Source: Hungatella effluvii (GTDB lineage: Bacteria; Bacillota; Clostridia; Lachnospirales; Lachnospiraceae). Taken from it: DNA of 64,000 nt. The notes under the pieces are model-generated. The model worked only from the letters and a program-made list of their open reading frames with translations, did not search any database and was not told where the DNA came from. Each line of letters opens with the position of its first letter. Within the stretch, counting starts at the first letter, position 1. Made by a program: the position numbers and the translations under genes. The stretch spans positions 543,748 through 607,747 of the forward strand of contig NZ_QJKD01000003.1 in NCBI RefSeq assembly GCF_003201875.1, read 5' to 3'. Below, piece after piece: positions 19,363 through 27,359 of the stretch.

Positions 19363-20247
19363 TTACCCTTTCACTGCGCCGGACATGCCATTTACATAAT
19401 ACTTCTGCATACACAGAAACAGGATCGCAATCGGTATGGATATCAGTACCGCGCTGGCCGCAAAGCTGGTATACCAGTTGTCAATATATTCCTTTTCCAG
19501 CATTCTCCATAAGCCGATCGCTATCGTATACTGGTCTGAATTGGCGCGGCAGATTACCTTTGCGAAGATAAAATCCACCCATGGTGAGATAAAGGAGGTC
19601 AGCACCGTGTAGATGATAATGGGTTTGCTTAGCGGAAGCGTAATCTTCGAAAAGATCTGCCAGCGGTTGCAGCCGTCGATCAAAGCCGCCTCGTCGATGG
19701 CGCGTGGAACCGTGTCAAAGAAGCCCTTTGCAATCTGAAATGTCAGTCCCGCACCTCCGGAATAACAGAGTATGAGCGCCAGGCGGATCAGATTGCCTTC
19801 TGTCAATCCAAGAGCCTTCAGGATAAAATACACCGCCACCATGGACATGAAGCCCGGAAACAGCCCCAGAATCATTGCCATGTTCATGTACGGCTTTCTC
19901 ATACGGAACTTAAGCCGGGAGAGACAGTAGGATACCGCCAGCACATAGAACGTGGACAGAATACAGGAGCACACCGCAATGAACAGTGTATTGGCAAACA
20001 TACGGGGGAAGTTTAAAATTGTCGTATCTGTGAAAAGCTTGGTATAGTTTGCCAGCGTATACGCCTTCGGAAAGAAGGTGGACACATAGGAGCCCTTTTC
20101 CGCACGGAAGCTGGTGAGCACCACCCAGATGATGGGAAACACCCAGACTGCCGCCAGAATGGCAAGAGCCGTGTGAACCAGGATATTATTTACCGTCTTA
20201 ACCTGTTTTGCCGATCTCATTTTTTTCATACTAGAATGCCTCCTCAT
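19363..20247 (-). CDS. malG: Maltodextrin ABC transporter permease, MalG type
   Basis: This 294-residue inner-membrane permease of the CUT1 family has six predicted helices. The EAA loop reads EAALIDGCNRWQIFSKITLPLSKP, for docking to the ATPase. It overlaps the MalF-type gene by 17 bp. The ATPase (MsmX/MalK-like) is not in this window, so a shared ATPase encoded elsewhere is likely. Confidence 0.93.
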   Translation of the reverse strand: MRRHSSMKKMRSAKQVKTVNNILVHTALAILAAVWVFPIIWVVLTSFRAEKGSYVSTFFPKAYTLANYTKLFTDTTILNFPRMFANTLFIAVCSCILSTFYVLAVSYCLSRLKFRMRKPYMNMAMILGLFPGFMSMVAVYFILKALGLTEGNLIRLALILCYSGGAGLTFQIAKGFFDTVPRAIDEAALIDGCNRWQIFSKITLPLSKPIIIYTVLTSFISPWVDFIFAKVICRANSDQYTIAIGLWRMLEKEYIDNWYTSFAASAVLISIPIAILFLCMQKYYVNGMSGAVKG

Positions 20248-21607
20248 CTTTATAGGATTTGCTGTTGCGGTACGTGAGCAGCGCTCCCACGGCCAGAATG
20301 ATAAACGTCAGGATACCGATGACTGCGCCGATGTTGTAATACTGTTTATCAATCGTCAGCTTATAGAGCCAGGTGACGAGAAGGTCCGTCTTGCCCGCCG
20401 TAGAGGCTAAATCCGTCACCGGATCGCCGCCGGATAATAAGTAGATGACATTGAAATTATTGACATTGCCGGTAAAGGTGGCAATCAGGTACGGTGTGGT
20501 AATGTAAAGCATATACGGAAGAGTGATCTTAAAGAAGGTCTGGAAAGCATTGGCGCCGTCCACTCTGGCTGCCTCGTATACGTCGGCCGGGATGCTCTGA
20601 AGGACGCCGGTCAGCTGAAGCAGCGTGTAGGGAACTCCGACCCAGATATTGATGACGATAATGGTTACGCGGGCCCAGGTTGGATTGGTAAAAAACGGAA
20701 GGCTGGCATCGACTCCGATCAGCCCGATATTTCTCAGGAGCACATTAACGGCACCGTTAGGCTGCAGCATCGTTCTCATAATCAGCAGCGATACGAACAT
20801 GGGAACCGCGCAGGAAAGGACGAAACAGAACCGCCAGAAGCCTTTGGCCTTCGTCTCCTTCCGGTTGATGGCAATCGCGAGGATCATACCGAAGATATAG
20901 TTGGTGAAGGTGGCAAAAAACGCCCACACCAGAGTCCATGACAGGACTGACCAGAAGGTACTTCCCAGGATACTGCTGGAATCAAACAACGCCCGGAAAT
21001 TATCGAGGCCGACCCAGTCAAACAGAACCAGGTGGTTGTCGATTTTGCTGTAATTGGTAAACGCCATACAGATCATGAAGATCAGCGGCAGCACGGTAAA
21101 CCCGAAGATAAAGGTCAGCGGCGGCGTCATGAAGAGGCGGTATAAATTCTCATGGAGCAGACTCTTTAAATCTTCCGCGAAATTGTTTACATGCTTTCCC
21201 GCCTTATCGAGGCACTCGGCCTTATAGGCGCTCTTCACTGCGCCGTGCCATGCGGCCGCCATGAGTACGGTCAGAAACAGTACTGCCACTCCATACAGCA
21301 GGATCAGCACAGACTGGTCTCCCTTCGTATATAAGTAGACCTGGTTCACCTCGTCCCAGACTACCTGCTGCCCCACGGTGCCGAGACTTCCCAGCATGGA
21401 GATACAGTGAAAGCCGGTCATAATCATAAAAACCACGTAAGCCGCTTCGATTGCCATGTAGATCAGGCCCTTGGCGACCTGTTTATGTACAATATTTCCA
21501 AGTCCCATCAAAACCATGGAGAGTTTCGTCTCTGCACCGCCGTTTCTAAGCGCCTCCCGGAAGGACCAGGCTGCTGCAAATTCTAATTTACCCGTTAACT
21601 TTCCCAT
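20231..21607 (-). CDS. malF: Maltodextrin ABC transporter permease, MalF type
   Basis: This 458-residue CUT1 permease has an N-terminal extension with two extra helices and a periplasm-facing loop (about 40-130) before the core, as in MalF. The EAA loop is YEAARVDGANAFQTFFKITLP. It pairs with the MalG-type protein in the membrane and receives oligosaccharides from the lipoprotein encoded 12 bp upstream. Confidence 0.93.
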   Translation of the reverse strand: MGKLTGKLEFAAAWSFREALRNGGAETKLSMVLMGLGNIVHKQVAKGLIYMAIEAAYVVFMIMTGFHCISMLGSLGTVGQQVVWDEVNQVYLYTKGDQSVLILLYGVAVLFLTVLMAAAWHGAVKSAYKAECLDKAGKHVNNFAEDLKSLLHENLYRLFMTPPLTFIFGFTVLPLIFMICMAFTNYSKIDNHLVLFDWVGLDNFRALFDSSSILGSTFWSVLSWTLVWAFFATFTNYIFGMILAIAINRKETKAKGFWRFCFVLSCAVPMFVSLLIMRTMLQPNGAVNVLLRNIGLIGVDASLPFFTNPTWARVTIIVINIWVGVPYTLLQLTGVLQSIPADVYEAARVDGANAFQTFFKITLPYMLYITTPYLIATFTGNVNNFNVIYLLSGGDPVTDLASTAGKTDLLVTWLYKLTIDKQYYNIGAVIGILTFIILAVGALLTYRNSKSYKDEEAF

Positions 21608-21619
21608 TGATCTGTCCCC

Positions 21620-22861
21620 CTAAATTCCATTACTGTTCATCGCAGCATTCATGGCTTCCGTCTGTTCCCCTGCATTCTCGTGGGTTACGTTCCCATTCCG
21701 GATCCCCTTACCCATGTTCTCCACCGGAACCCAGCAGTTATTCATGGCCGCTACGAACGGCTGAAGGATCGACGTACGGTTGAAGGTGTCATTCTGTGCC
21801 GCCACCAGCGCATCACTGGCAATGGCTGGTTCCTCCATCAGCTCTAAGTTACACGGAACCACATTTCTCAGTTCATAGTGAAGTTTCTGTGCCTCCGCAG
21901 AGCCTAAGTACACGGCAAGCTGGACCGCTGGAACCATATTGGACGACTCCGGATTCACTCCGATCGCCTTGGAACCGGCATACGCCGTCATCTGCCGCTC
22001 TTCGCCGTTTAACGTATAGGCGGGAAGGGCTGACACGCCCATGTTGTCCCCGAGGATCTCTTTCACCGACGCCATATCCCAGGAGCCGGAGAAAATGGCC
22101 TGTATGCTTCCGTCCCGGAGACCGGCCATTCCCGAGCCATCCGCGTCCACCCGGAAATTCGGATTGGCAATTAAGTCAACTAAGTAGTTGGTTACTTCCA
22201 GTGCCTTCTCTCCGCCGAAATCGACCCCCTGCGACTCATCGGTTCCGTCCCCGAACAGGGAGCAGCCGTTTCCTATATAAAAGGAAGGTAAATACCAGGA
22301 GTTGGTAAATGGAAAGGAAACCACGCCTTTTGTCAGCATCTGATCCAGGTTCTTAATGTCTTCCTCAGAAAATACGCTCTTGTCGTAATACATAAACCAG
22401 GTGTTGGTGGTAAACGGAACACCATACAAATCACCGTCCATGGTCACGGAATTGATGACTTCCTTCGAGTTTGTCGATTCGATCTCTTCCCGGTACTTTC
22501 CGCCGAACTTCACCAATGCTCCGGCGTCTGTCATGATCGTTAAGGTGTCGTTGGCATACATGAACACGTCTGCGCTGGCCTCCGCGTCCTGCGCCACCTG
22601 ATTGGCGGCCGTAGCCTCGTCAGCGACTCCATACACGAACGTGATATCCCATTCCGGATGCAGCTTCGCAAACTGTTCGCAGCTCGTCTGCAGCCACTGG
22701 CCGCTGTCCTTCGACTGGTCCTCGGAAGGCGACCACACCATCAGTCTGACCTCTTCCCTTCCTCCCTGTCCCGATGATGCCTTTCCACAGCCGCCAAGCA
22801 TTCCGGCGGTCATCACGGCTGCCGCCGCCAGGGTGAGCGTTAATCCCAACTCTCTCTTCAT
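21620..22861 (-). CDS. malE: Maltodextrin-binding lipoprotein
   Basis: This substrate-binding protein of about 413 residues has a type II signal peptide, a hydrophobic run LTLTLAAAAVMTAGMLGGC with lipobox LGGC. The mature part has family features such as YANDTLTIMTDAGALVKF and GVPFTTNTWFMYYDKS, a maltose-binding-like fold. ATG 22861 (MKRELG) is preferred because AAGGAGG lies 9 nt upstream. ATG 22867 is only 3 nt from it, and 22888 has no good site. It is the first gene of the operon, controlled from the promoter at 23008-23036. Confidence 0.92.
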   Translation of the reverse strand: MKRELGLTLTLAAAAVMTAGMLGGCGKASSGQGGREEVRLMVWSPSEDQSKDSGQWLQTSCEQFAKLHPEWDITFVYGVADEATAANQVAQDAEASADVFMYANDTLTIMTDAGALVKFGGKYREEIESTNSKEVINSVTMDGDLYGVPFTTNTWFMYYDKSVFSEEDIKNLDQMLTKGVVSFPFTNSWYLPSFYIGNGCSLFGDGTDESQGVDFGGEKALEVTNYLVDLIANPNFRVDADGSGMAGLRDGSIQAIFSGSWDMASVKEILGDNMGVSALPAYTLNGEERQMTAYAGSKAIGVNPESSNMVPAVQLAVYLGSAEAQKLHYELRNVVPCNLELMEEPAIASDALVAAQNDTFNRTSILQPFVAAMNNCWVPVENMGKGIRNGNVTHENAGEQTEAMNAAMNSNGI

Positions 22862-22982
22862 TCCCATCTTCCTCCTTGTTATAAGCACGCAGAGACCGTT
22901 CTTTCTGTCTTCTGCATGTGATACATGTCACCGGCATATGTCGAGATTATTTCAAGCTGAGGTGCAGTGACTCTCTTTAAAA

Positions 22983-22999
22983 GTTTCGTTTAGTTTCGT
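22983..22999. promoter_or_regulatory. Candidate operator: two ACGAAAC sites one helical turn apart
   Basis: GTTTCGT occurs at 22983-22989 and again at 22993-22999 (ACGAAAC on the minus strand), 10 bp apart, covering the predicted transcription start of the malE operon. A third copy, ACGAAAC, is at 23132-23138 upstream of the regulator promoter. Binding by the divergent LacI-type protein is an inference. Confidence 0.4.
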
Positions 23000-23007
23000 A
23001 TATTTGT

Positions 23008-23036
23008 ATCATACTCCATCTTTTTCTGTTCGTCAA
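23008..23036 (-). promoter_or_regulatory. Promoter of the alpha-glucan operon
   Basis: On the minus strand, TTGACG (23036-23031), a 17-bp spacer and TATGAT (23013-23008) match sigma-A consensus well. The first gene starts about 150 bp downstream, leaving a fairly long leader. Confidence 0.75.
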
Positions 23037-23174
23037 GACTATTTTAAGGAATTTTATCTAATTTTCTTCTCTTCCTCCTTCTATTTTTCAACGAAAGAAC
23101 GGTTCATTTGTTTTAGCATTTTGGCATTCAGACGAAACAAGTCGAAAATTCTTATTTTAATTTTGTATCTTTTA

Positions 23175-23203
23175 TTGCATTTTTTCATTATTTTATATAT
23201 AAT
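23175..23203 (+). promoter_or_regulatory. Promoter of the LacI-type regulator
   Basis: TTGCAT (23175-23180), a 17-bp spacer and TATAAT (23198-23203) lie about 58 bp before ATG 23261. Confidence 0.78.
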
Positions 23204-23260
23204 GGACTGGAAAGCAGCCGGAATGACTGACTGAATTATCGGGAAGAACTGGAGAAGAAT

Positions 23261-24253
23261 ATGGTAACGATAGCGGATATTGCTGATAAACTGGGGATTT
23301 CCAAGGGTACAGTATCCAAAGCCCTGAGTGACGCCCCCGACATTAGCGAAACTTTACGAAAAACAATTTTAGAGACGGCAGTCGAGATGGGATACACAAA
23401 ACTTCGCAGAAAAAGAAATGTTTCCAAGAAGGTCTGCGTCCTTATTTATAATATGGAATACACCTCGCCCGGTCACTTCGGCTACGACATCATTATGGGG
23501 TTTCGCCAGATGGCCGAGCCGGCCGGCTTAACCGTGGACGTAATTCCCATCACCAAAAGCCTGCAGAAGACCACGCCCTACGACGTGTTCATGCTGGAAA
23601 ACGATTATATCGGCTCCCTGGTCATGGGTATCTCCTTAAGCGAACCCTGGATCGCGGATTTTAAGACAAGCCGCACTCCCGCGGTTCTGTTTGACAACTA
23701 TGTCATGGGGAATCCCTCCGTCGCCAGCGTCGCCGTGGATAATGACGAGGGGATGGAGCTGGCGGTGAACCATTTAAAGAGCCTGGGTCACAAGAAGATC
23801 GGGTACTTAAGCGGGGCGCTGGGCTCCCACGTCTTTTTAGTACGCCACCGGGCCTTCTTCGCAGCGCTTAAGGCAAACGGCCTTCCAACCGATCCTCAGC
23901 TGTCCGGAAGCTCCTATTACATTTCCGAATGCATTCAGAAGCATTTGCCGCGGCTTCTGGAACGCGGTGCAACCGCCATCATCTGCAGCCACGACCAGTT
24001 GGCCAACGCGGCCATGGTTCAGTGCCAGGAGCTGGGAAAGAAGATTCCCGAGGACTTAAGCATCATCGGTTTCGATGATCTGCCGATGAGCCCCTACACG
24101 GCGCCCCCCTTAACCACGATCCGCCAGGACCGCCCTCAGCTGGGAAAGTGCGGATACTACGCGCTGGACAGCCTGTTGAACGGCGTTCCCATCGGTACGA
24201 TCCTGCTGCATCCGCAGTTGATATTGAGAAGCTCCTGCGGCGAAAGGAAATAG
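23261..24253 (+). CDS. LacI-family transcriptional regulator of the glucan operon
   Basis: This 330-residue protein has an N-terminal LacI helix-turn-helix (VTIADIADKLGISKGTVSKALSD) with hinge helix, then a periplasmic-binding-protein-like sugar domain (IIGFDDLPMSPYTAPPLTTIRQD near the end). It is divergent from malE, so it most likely represses or tunes the operon in response to maltodextrin. This is inference from position. The ribosome site is CTGGAGAAG. Confidence 0.92.
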   Translation: MVTIADIADKLGISKGTVSKALSDAPDISETLRKTILETAVEMGYTKLRRKRNVSKKVCVLIYNMEYTSPGHFGYDIIMGFRQMAEPAGLTVDVIPITKSLQKTTPYDVFMLENDYIGSLVMGISLSEPWIADFKTSRTPAVLFDNYVMGNPSVASVAVDNDEGMELAVNHLKSLGHKKIGYLSGALGSHVFLVRHRAFFAALKANGLPTDPQLSGSSYYISECIQKHLPRLLERGATAIICSHDQLANAAMVQCQELGKKIPEDLSIIGFDDLPMSPYTAPPLTTIRQDRPQLGKCGYYALDSLLNGVPIGTILLHPQLILRSSCGERK

Positions 24254-24305
24254 GGCAGACAGTACGCAGCCCCATGCATTCCAATTGTTCCTCCTGTTTA
24301 CCGGG

Positions 24306-24613
24306 GCAGTTGGATTACAGTTCACTCCCCACCAGGGGCACCGCAGTCCGGTTCGGCCGGGCAGGCTTCCTCAGCCTTTCCTGTGACTTTGCAGGGTATT
24401 AGAAGTTCTTAACGCGCAAAATTTTTCGTTCAGGTGAAATTCCCACTTGTCTGAGCGCAGCGAGTTTGGGAATTTCACCCGGTTTTTAGAAAAATTCTGC
24501 ACGTTTAGAACTTCTTATGCCCGAAACCGGAACTGGAAATGCTGAGGAAGCCTGCCTGGCCGAACCGGACTGCGGTGCCCCTGGTGGGGAGTGAACTGTA
24601 ACGCAGTTGGATT
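24306..24613. mobile_element. Hyper-palindromic element with direct-repeat flanks (copy B)
   Basis: The 61-bp arms 24315-24375 and 24541-24601 are inverted repeats with a single difference, which would be a G-U pair in RNA. They begin TTACAGTTCA. An 11-bp direct repeat GCAGTTGGATT occurs at both edges (24306-24316 and 24603-24613), partly overlapping the arms and consistent with a target-site duplication. The ~165-bp centre holds nested stems, including GGTGAAATTCCCA with TGGGAATTTCACC around a loop CTGAGCGCAGCGAG. The centre is homologous to that of the element at 58140-58444, but the arms are not. No protein is encoded inside. Confidence 0.8.
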
Positions 24614-24773
24614 GTATGGGGCATTATTTCTAATCTTTCTGTTCCATTTTCCCTGTTACTCTGCTATAATAAATACATTCACTTTATGAGCGGAACCTCT
24701 TCCGTTCATTCTGATTATCTGGCATTTCGCCAATCTATTCACTCAAACACATCTGAAAAAGGAGATCATGCGT

Positions 24774-25757
24774 ATGAAAAACACAGAGTATCTGTCAAAC
24801 GGTATGGGCGGTATTGTGCTGCCCGAAAAGGAGGCTCGGAGAATTCTGGAGACGTCGCCGGCCTATGAAGCGTATTTAAACCTGACCGAAGACTACAAAA
24901 GGGAGATTTTTGACATTGTCAGGGGCGCAAAAGGGGTAAAGATCACATATGACCCGTTTTTTAAACACATATTTGATCCCGTACTTCACGGGGAACGATT
25001 GTCCCGCCTGCTGACGGTTATTATTGGACAGAAAGTAACGGTAAAACAGGTTCTTCCTTCCCAGTCCAGACGTCTGGCGGCCGAGGCGTCGTTAATTATC
25101 ATGGATATCGTTGTGGAACTGGAAAATGGTGCGTTGGCCAATGTGGAGATTCAGAAGGTGGGATACCGCTTTCCTGGACAGAGAAGCGCCTGCTATTCCT
25201 CGGATCTGGTCATTCGTCAATATGACCGGCAAAAGAGCAGGAAGAAGAAAAAGTTTTCATACCGCGACCTCCGGAAGGTCTATACGATCGTATTGGTGGA
25301 GAACAGTTCGTCTGAATTTCATAAGGTTCCGGACCAGTACATCCATCGCTCCAGTCAAAAATTTGACACAGGACTGGAGCTGAATCTGCTGCAGGAATAT
25401 ATCTTTATAGCGCTTGACATTTTTAAGGAAATCACTCACAATATAGATAAAGAGCTGGATGCGTGGCTGTATTTTTTGAGCACGGATGAACCAGAAGACA
25501 TAAAACGAGTGATTGAGACGTATCCCGCTTTTCTGGAACTATATAAAGAAATAGCTGCATTTCAAAGGGAACCGGAGGAGTTGATTGCGATGTACAATGA
25601 GACGCTGGCCATGTATGATAAGAATACAGTGGAACTGATGATTGAGGAACAGCAGGAAGAGATCAGAAGACTTGCAGAAGCGTTGGAGCGGAAAGATGAT
25701 GAGCTGGAGCGCCTGCGTCAGGAAATCATCAGACTGAATGGTAATATCGAGAAGTAA
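24774..25757 (+). CDS. PD-(D/E)XK nuclease family transposase (Rpn-like)
   Basis: This protein of about 327 residues belongs to the PDDEXK_2 / Rpn group. It has YDPFFKHIFDP early, then the nuclease core with Asp in IIMDIVVEL and the ExQ motif NVEIQK. The C-terminal ~40 residues form a charged coiled coil (EEQQEEIRRLAEALERKDDE). These proteins are often annotated as transposases and some stimulate DNA recombination. ATG 24774 is chosen because AAAGGAGA is 9 nt upstream; ATG 24768 would be too close. A TATAAT lies at about 24664. It sits directly beside the palindromic element copy B, which may or may not be functional. Confidence 0.85.
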   Translation: MKNTEYLSNGMGGIVLPEKEARRILETSPAYEAYLNLTEDYKREIFDIVRGAKGVKITYDPFFKHIFDPVLHGERLSRLLTVIIGQKVTVKQVLPSQSRRLAAEASLIIMDIVVELENGALANVEIQKVGYRFPGQRSACYSSDLVIRQYDRQKSRKKKKFSYRDLRKVYTIVLVENSSSEFHKVPDQYIHRSSQKFDTGLELNLLQEYIFIALDIFKEITHNIDKELDAWLYFLSTDEPEDIKRVIETYPAFLELYKEIAAFQREPEELIAMYNETLAMYDKNTVELMIEEQQEEIRRLAEALERKDDELERLRQEIIRLNGNIEK

Positions 25758-25803
25758 AGGAATCTCTATCGATTGCAGATAAGCTTACTGCATTGGGGCA
25801 TAC

Positions 25804-25851
25804 CAGTACAGCATTGCGTAAGTTTCGGTGAATTATGCAACGCTGTACTAG
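25804..25851. repeat. Short palindromic repeat with CAGTAC ends (short copy)
   Basis: CAGTACAGCATTGCGTAA (25804-25821) and TTATGCAACGCTGTACTA (25833-25850) are imperfect inverted repeats around an 11-nt loop. The ends match the large element inserted at 30631-30794 and the copy at 41213-41260. A partial extra end (TTACTGCATTGG) lies just before it. Confidence 0.7.
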
Positions 25852-25885
25852 GCCCTCGAATCCACGTTTGCTGCCGATGAGAACT

Positions 25886-25923
25886 GTATAAAGCCGCCTT
25901 GTCAATACAAGACGGCTTTATAC
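25886..25923. terminator. Hairpin, possible bidirectional terminator
   Basis: GTATAAAGCCGCCTTG pairs with CAAGACGGCTTTATAC (16 bp, one wobble) around a 6-nt loop. It lies between the convergent nuclease and NCS2 genes. The T-run is weak. Confidence 0.6.
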
Positions 25924-26005
25924 ATTATGTCCTATTCGTTATATAAAAGGCGTTTTTTATGCTACGCCACCCAAAGAAAAATCACATTTTCCAAACGAAA
26001 GCTTC

Positions 26006-27349
26006 TTAAGCCCTCTCCGCCTCATACACCCGCGCTTCCGCTTCCGCCTCTTCCCTCGGAAGGATCAAATTCAGTGCAATCGACATGATACTGGACATCA
26101 CGACCGCCGATTCCCCAAATATGGTTCTGGCCCAGTCCGGGAACAGTCCCAGACAGCCCGGCGCCTGGATCACACCGATACCGACGGCAACGGACAGGCC
26201 CACGATCGAGATGGTGCGGGCGGTCAGCTCTTCCTTCACGATCAGCTTAATTCCTGTCATAGCGATCATGGCGAAGACAGACACCGTCGCGCCGCCCAGC
26301 ACGCAGGAGGGGATGGTCGTCAGCAGCGAGGCGAACTTCGGAATAAATCCGGCCAGAAGGATGATGACAGCCGCCATACCGATCACAAACCGGTTTACCA
26401 CCTTTGTCATAATGACAATTCCCACGTTCTGGCTGAATGTCGCTGTGGGGATTCCGCCAAACAGACCGCCAAGAATGCAGGCGATTCCATTCCCGATAAT
26501 CCCTCCGCACATCTCATTCTCCGTAGCCTCCCGGTCCAGGCCGCATCCCGCGGTGGAGGTAAAGTCCCCGATTGCCTCTACCGATCCCACAATACACATA
26601 ATTGTCATCGATATGATCGAGGTAAGTTCAAATTTAATGCCAAAGTGCAGCGGTGTCGTGATCTGAAACCAGCCCGCCTCCGCAACGGGCGCGAAGGAAA
26701 CCTTTCCCAGCACAAGGGCCAGAACGTAGCCGCAGGCCATCCCGATCAGGATCGATGCCATTTTCGTGATTCCTTTTGTAAAGTGATTGCAGAAAAGTAC
26801 GACGCCCAGCGTAAAAAGGGCGATTGCCCAGTTAAGAGGGCTTCCAAAGTCCGCCGCTCCCGTGCCGCCGGCCATGTAATTCACCGCCGTCGGATACAGG
26901 GAAAGACCAATCGTAAAGACCACAGTCCCCGTCACTATGGGTGGAAACAGCGCGTTGATCTTCTTATAGAAGACACCGACCAGGATCGCAACCGCGCCGC
27001 CCACCAGCTGCGCGCCGAAAATGGTGGGCAGGTCAAACCTGCTTCCCAGCGATATCAGCATGGGTATGTATGCAAAGCTGGCGCCCATAATGACGGGAAG
27101 GCCGGAGCCGCAGTATTTATGGACAGGAAACACCTGGATCAGCGTCGCAACCGCGGATATGAGCAGCGCCGCCTGGATCAGGATAATCTGGTCCTCCCGG
27201 CTGGCACCTGTCACTCCCGCGACGATGATGGCCGGCGTCACACAGCCTACGATCATGGCAACCACATGCTGGAGCGCCAGGGGCAGTGTCTGGGACATTT
27301 TGGGTATTCCATTTAAATCAAAAACCGAAGCATTTCTTTTCTCATTCAT
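26006..27349 (-). CDS. NCS2 (NAT) family purine permease, second copy
   Basis: This 447-residue membrane protein has the same opening as the permease at 4065 (GIPKMSQTLPLALQHVVAM), the NAT motif QNVGIVIMTK and SVEAIGDFTSTAG before it. It lies 10 bp after the amidohydrolase gene, so the pair is an operon. Its substrate is probably xanthine, urate or a related oxopurine. Uracil transport cannot be excluded from sequence alone. Confidence 0.9.
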   Translation of the reverse strand: MNEKRNASVFDLNGIPKMSQTLPLALQHVVAMIVGCVTPAIIVAGVTGASREDQIILIQAALLISAVATLIQVFPVHKYCGSGLPVIMGASFAYIPMLISLGSRFDLPTIFGAQLVGGAVAILVGVFYKKINALFPPIVTGTVVFTIGLSLYPTAVNYMAGGTGAADFGSPLNWAIALFTLGVVLFCNHFTKGITKMASILIGMACGYVLALVLGKVSFAPVAEAGWFQITTPLHFGIKFELTSIISMTIMCIVGSVEAIGDFTSTAGCGLDREATENEMCGGIIGNGIACILGGLFGGIPTATFSQNVGIVIMTKVVNRFVIGMAAVIILLAGFIPKFASLLTTIPSCVLGGATVSVFAMIAMTGIKLIVKEELTARTISIVGLSVAVGIGVIQAPGCLGLFPDWARTIFGESAVVMSSIMSIALNLILPREEAEAEARVYEAERA

Positions 27350-27359
27350 CTCACGATCC

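Noticed and set aside
24306..24613. Reading the palindromic element as a retron or CRISPR-related RNA
   Set aside because: No reverse transcriptase or nuclease gene typical of these is adjacent; the neighbouring PD-(D/E)XK protein is a widespread transposase-like family and copy C has no such neighbour.
26085..27316. Long plus-strand frames opposite the NCS2 permease
   Set aside because: Antisense shadows of a membrane-protein gene; composition is odd and there are no ribosome sites.
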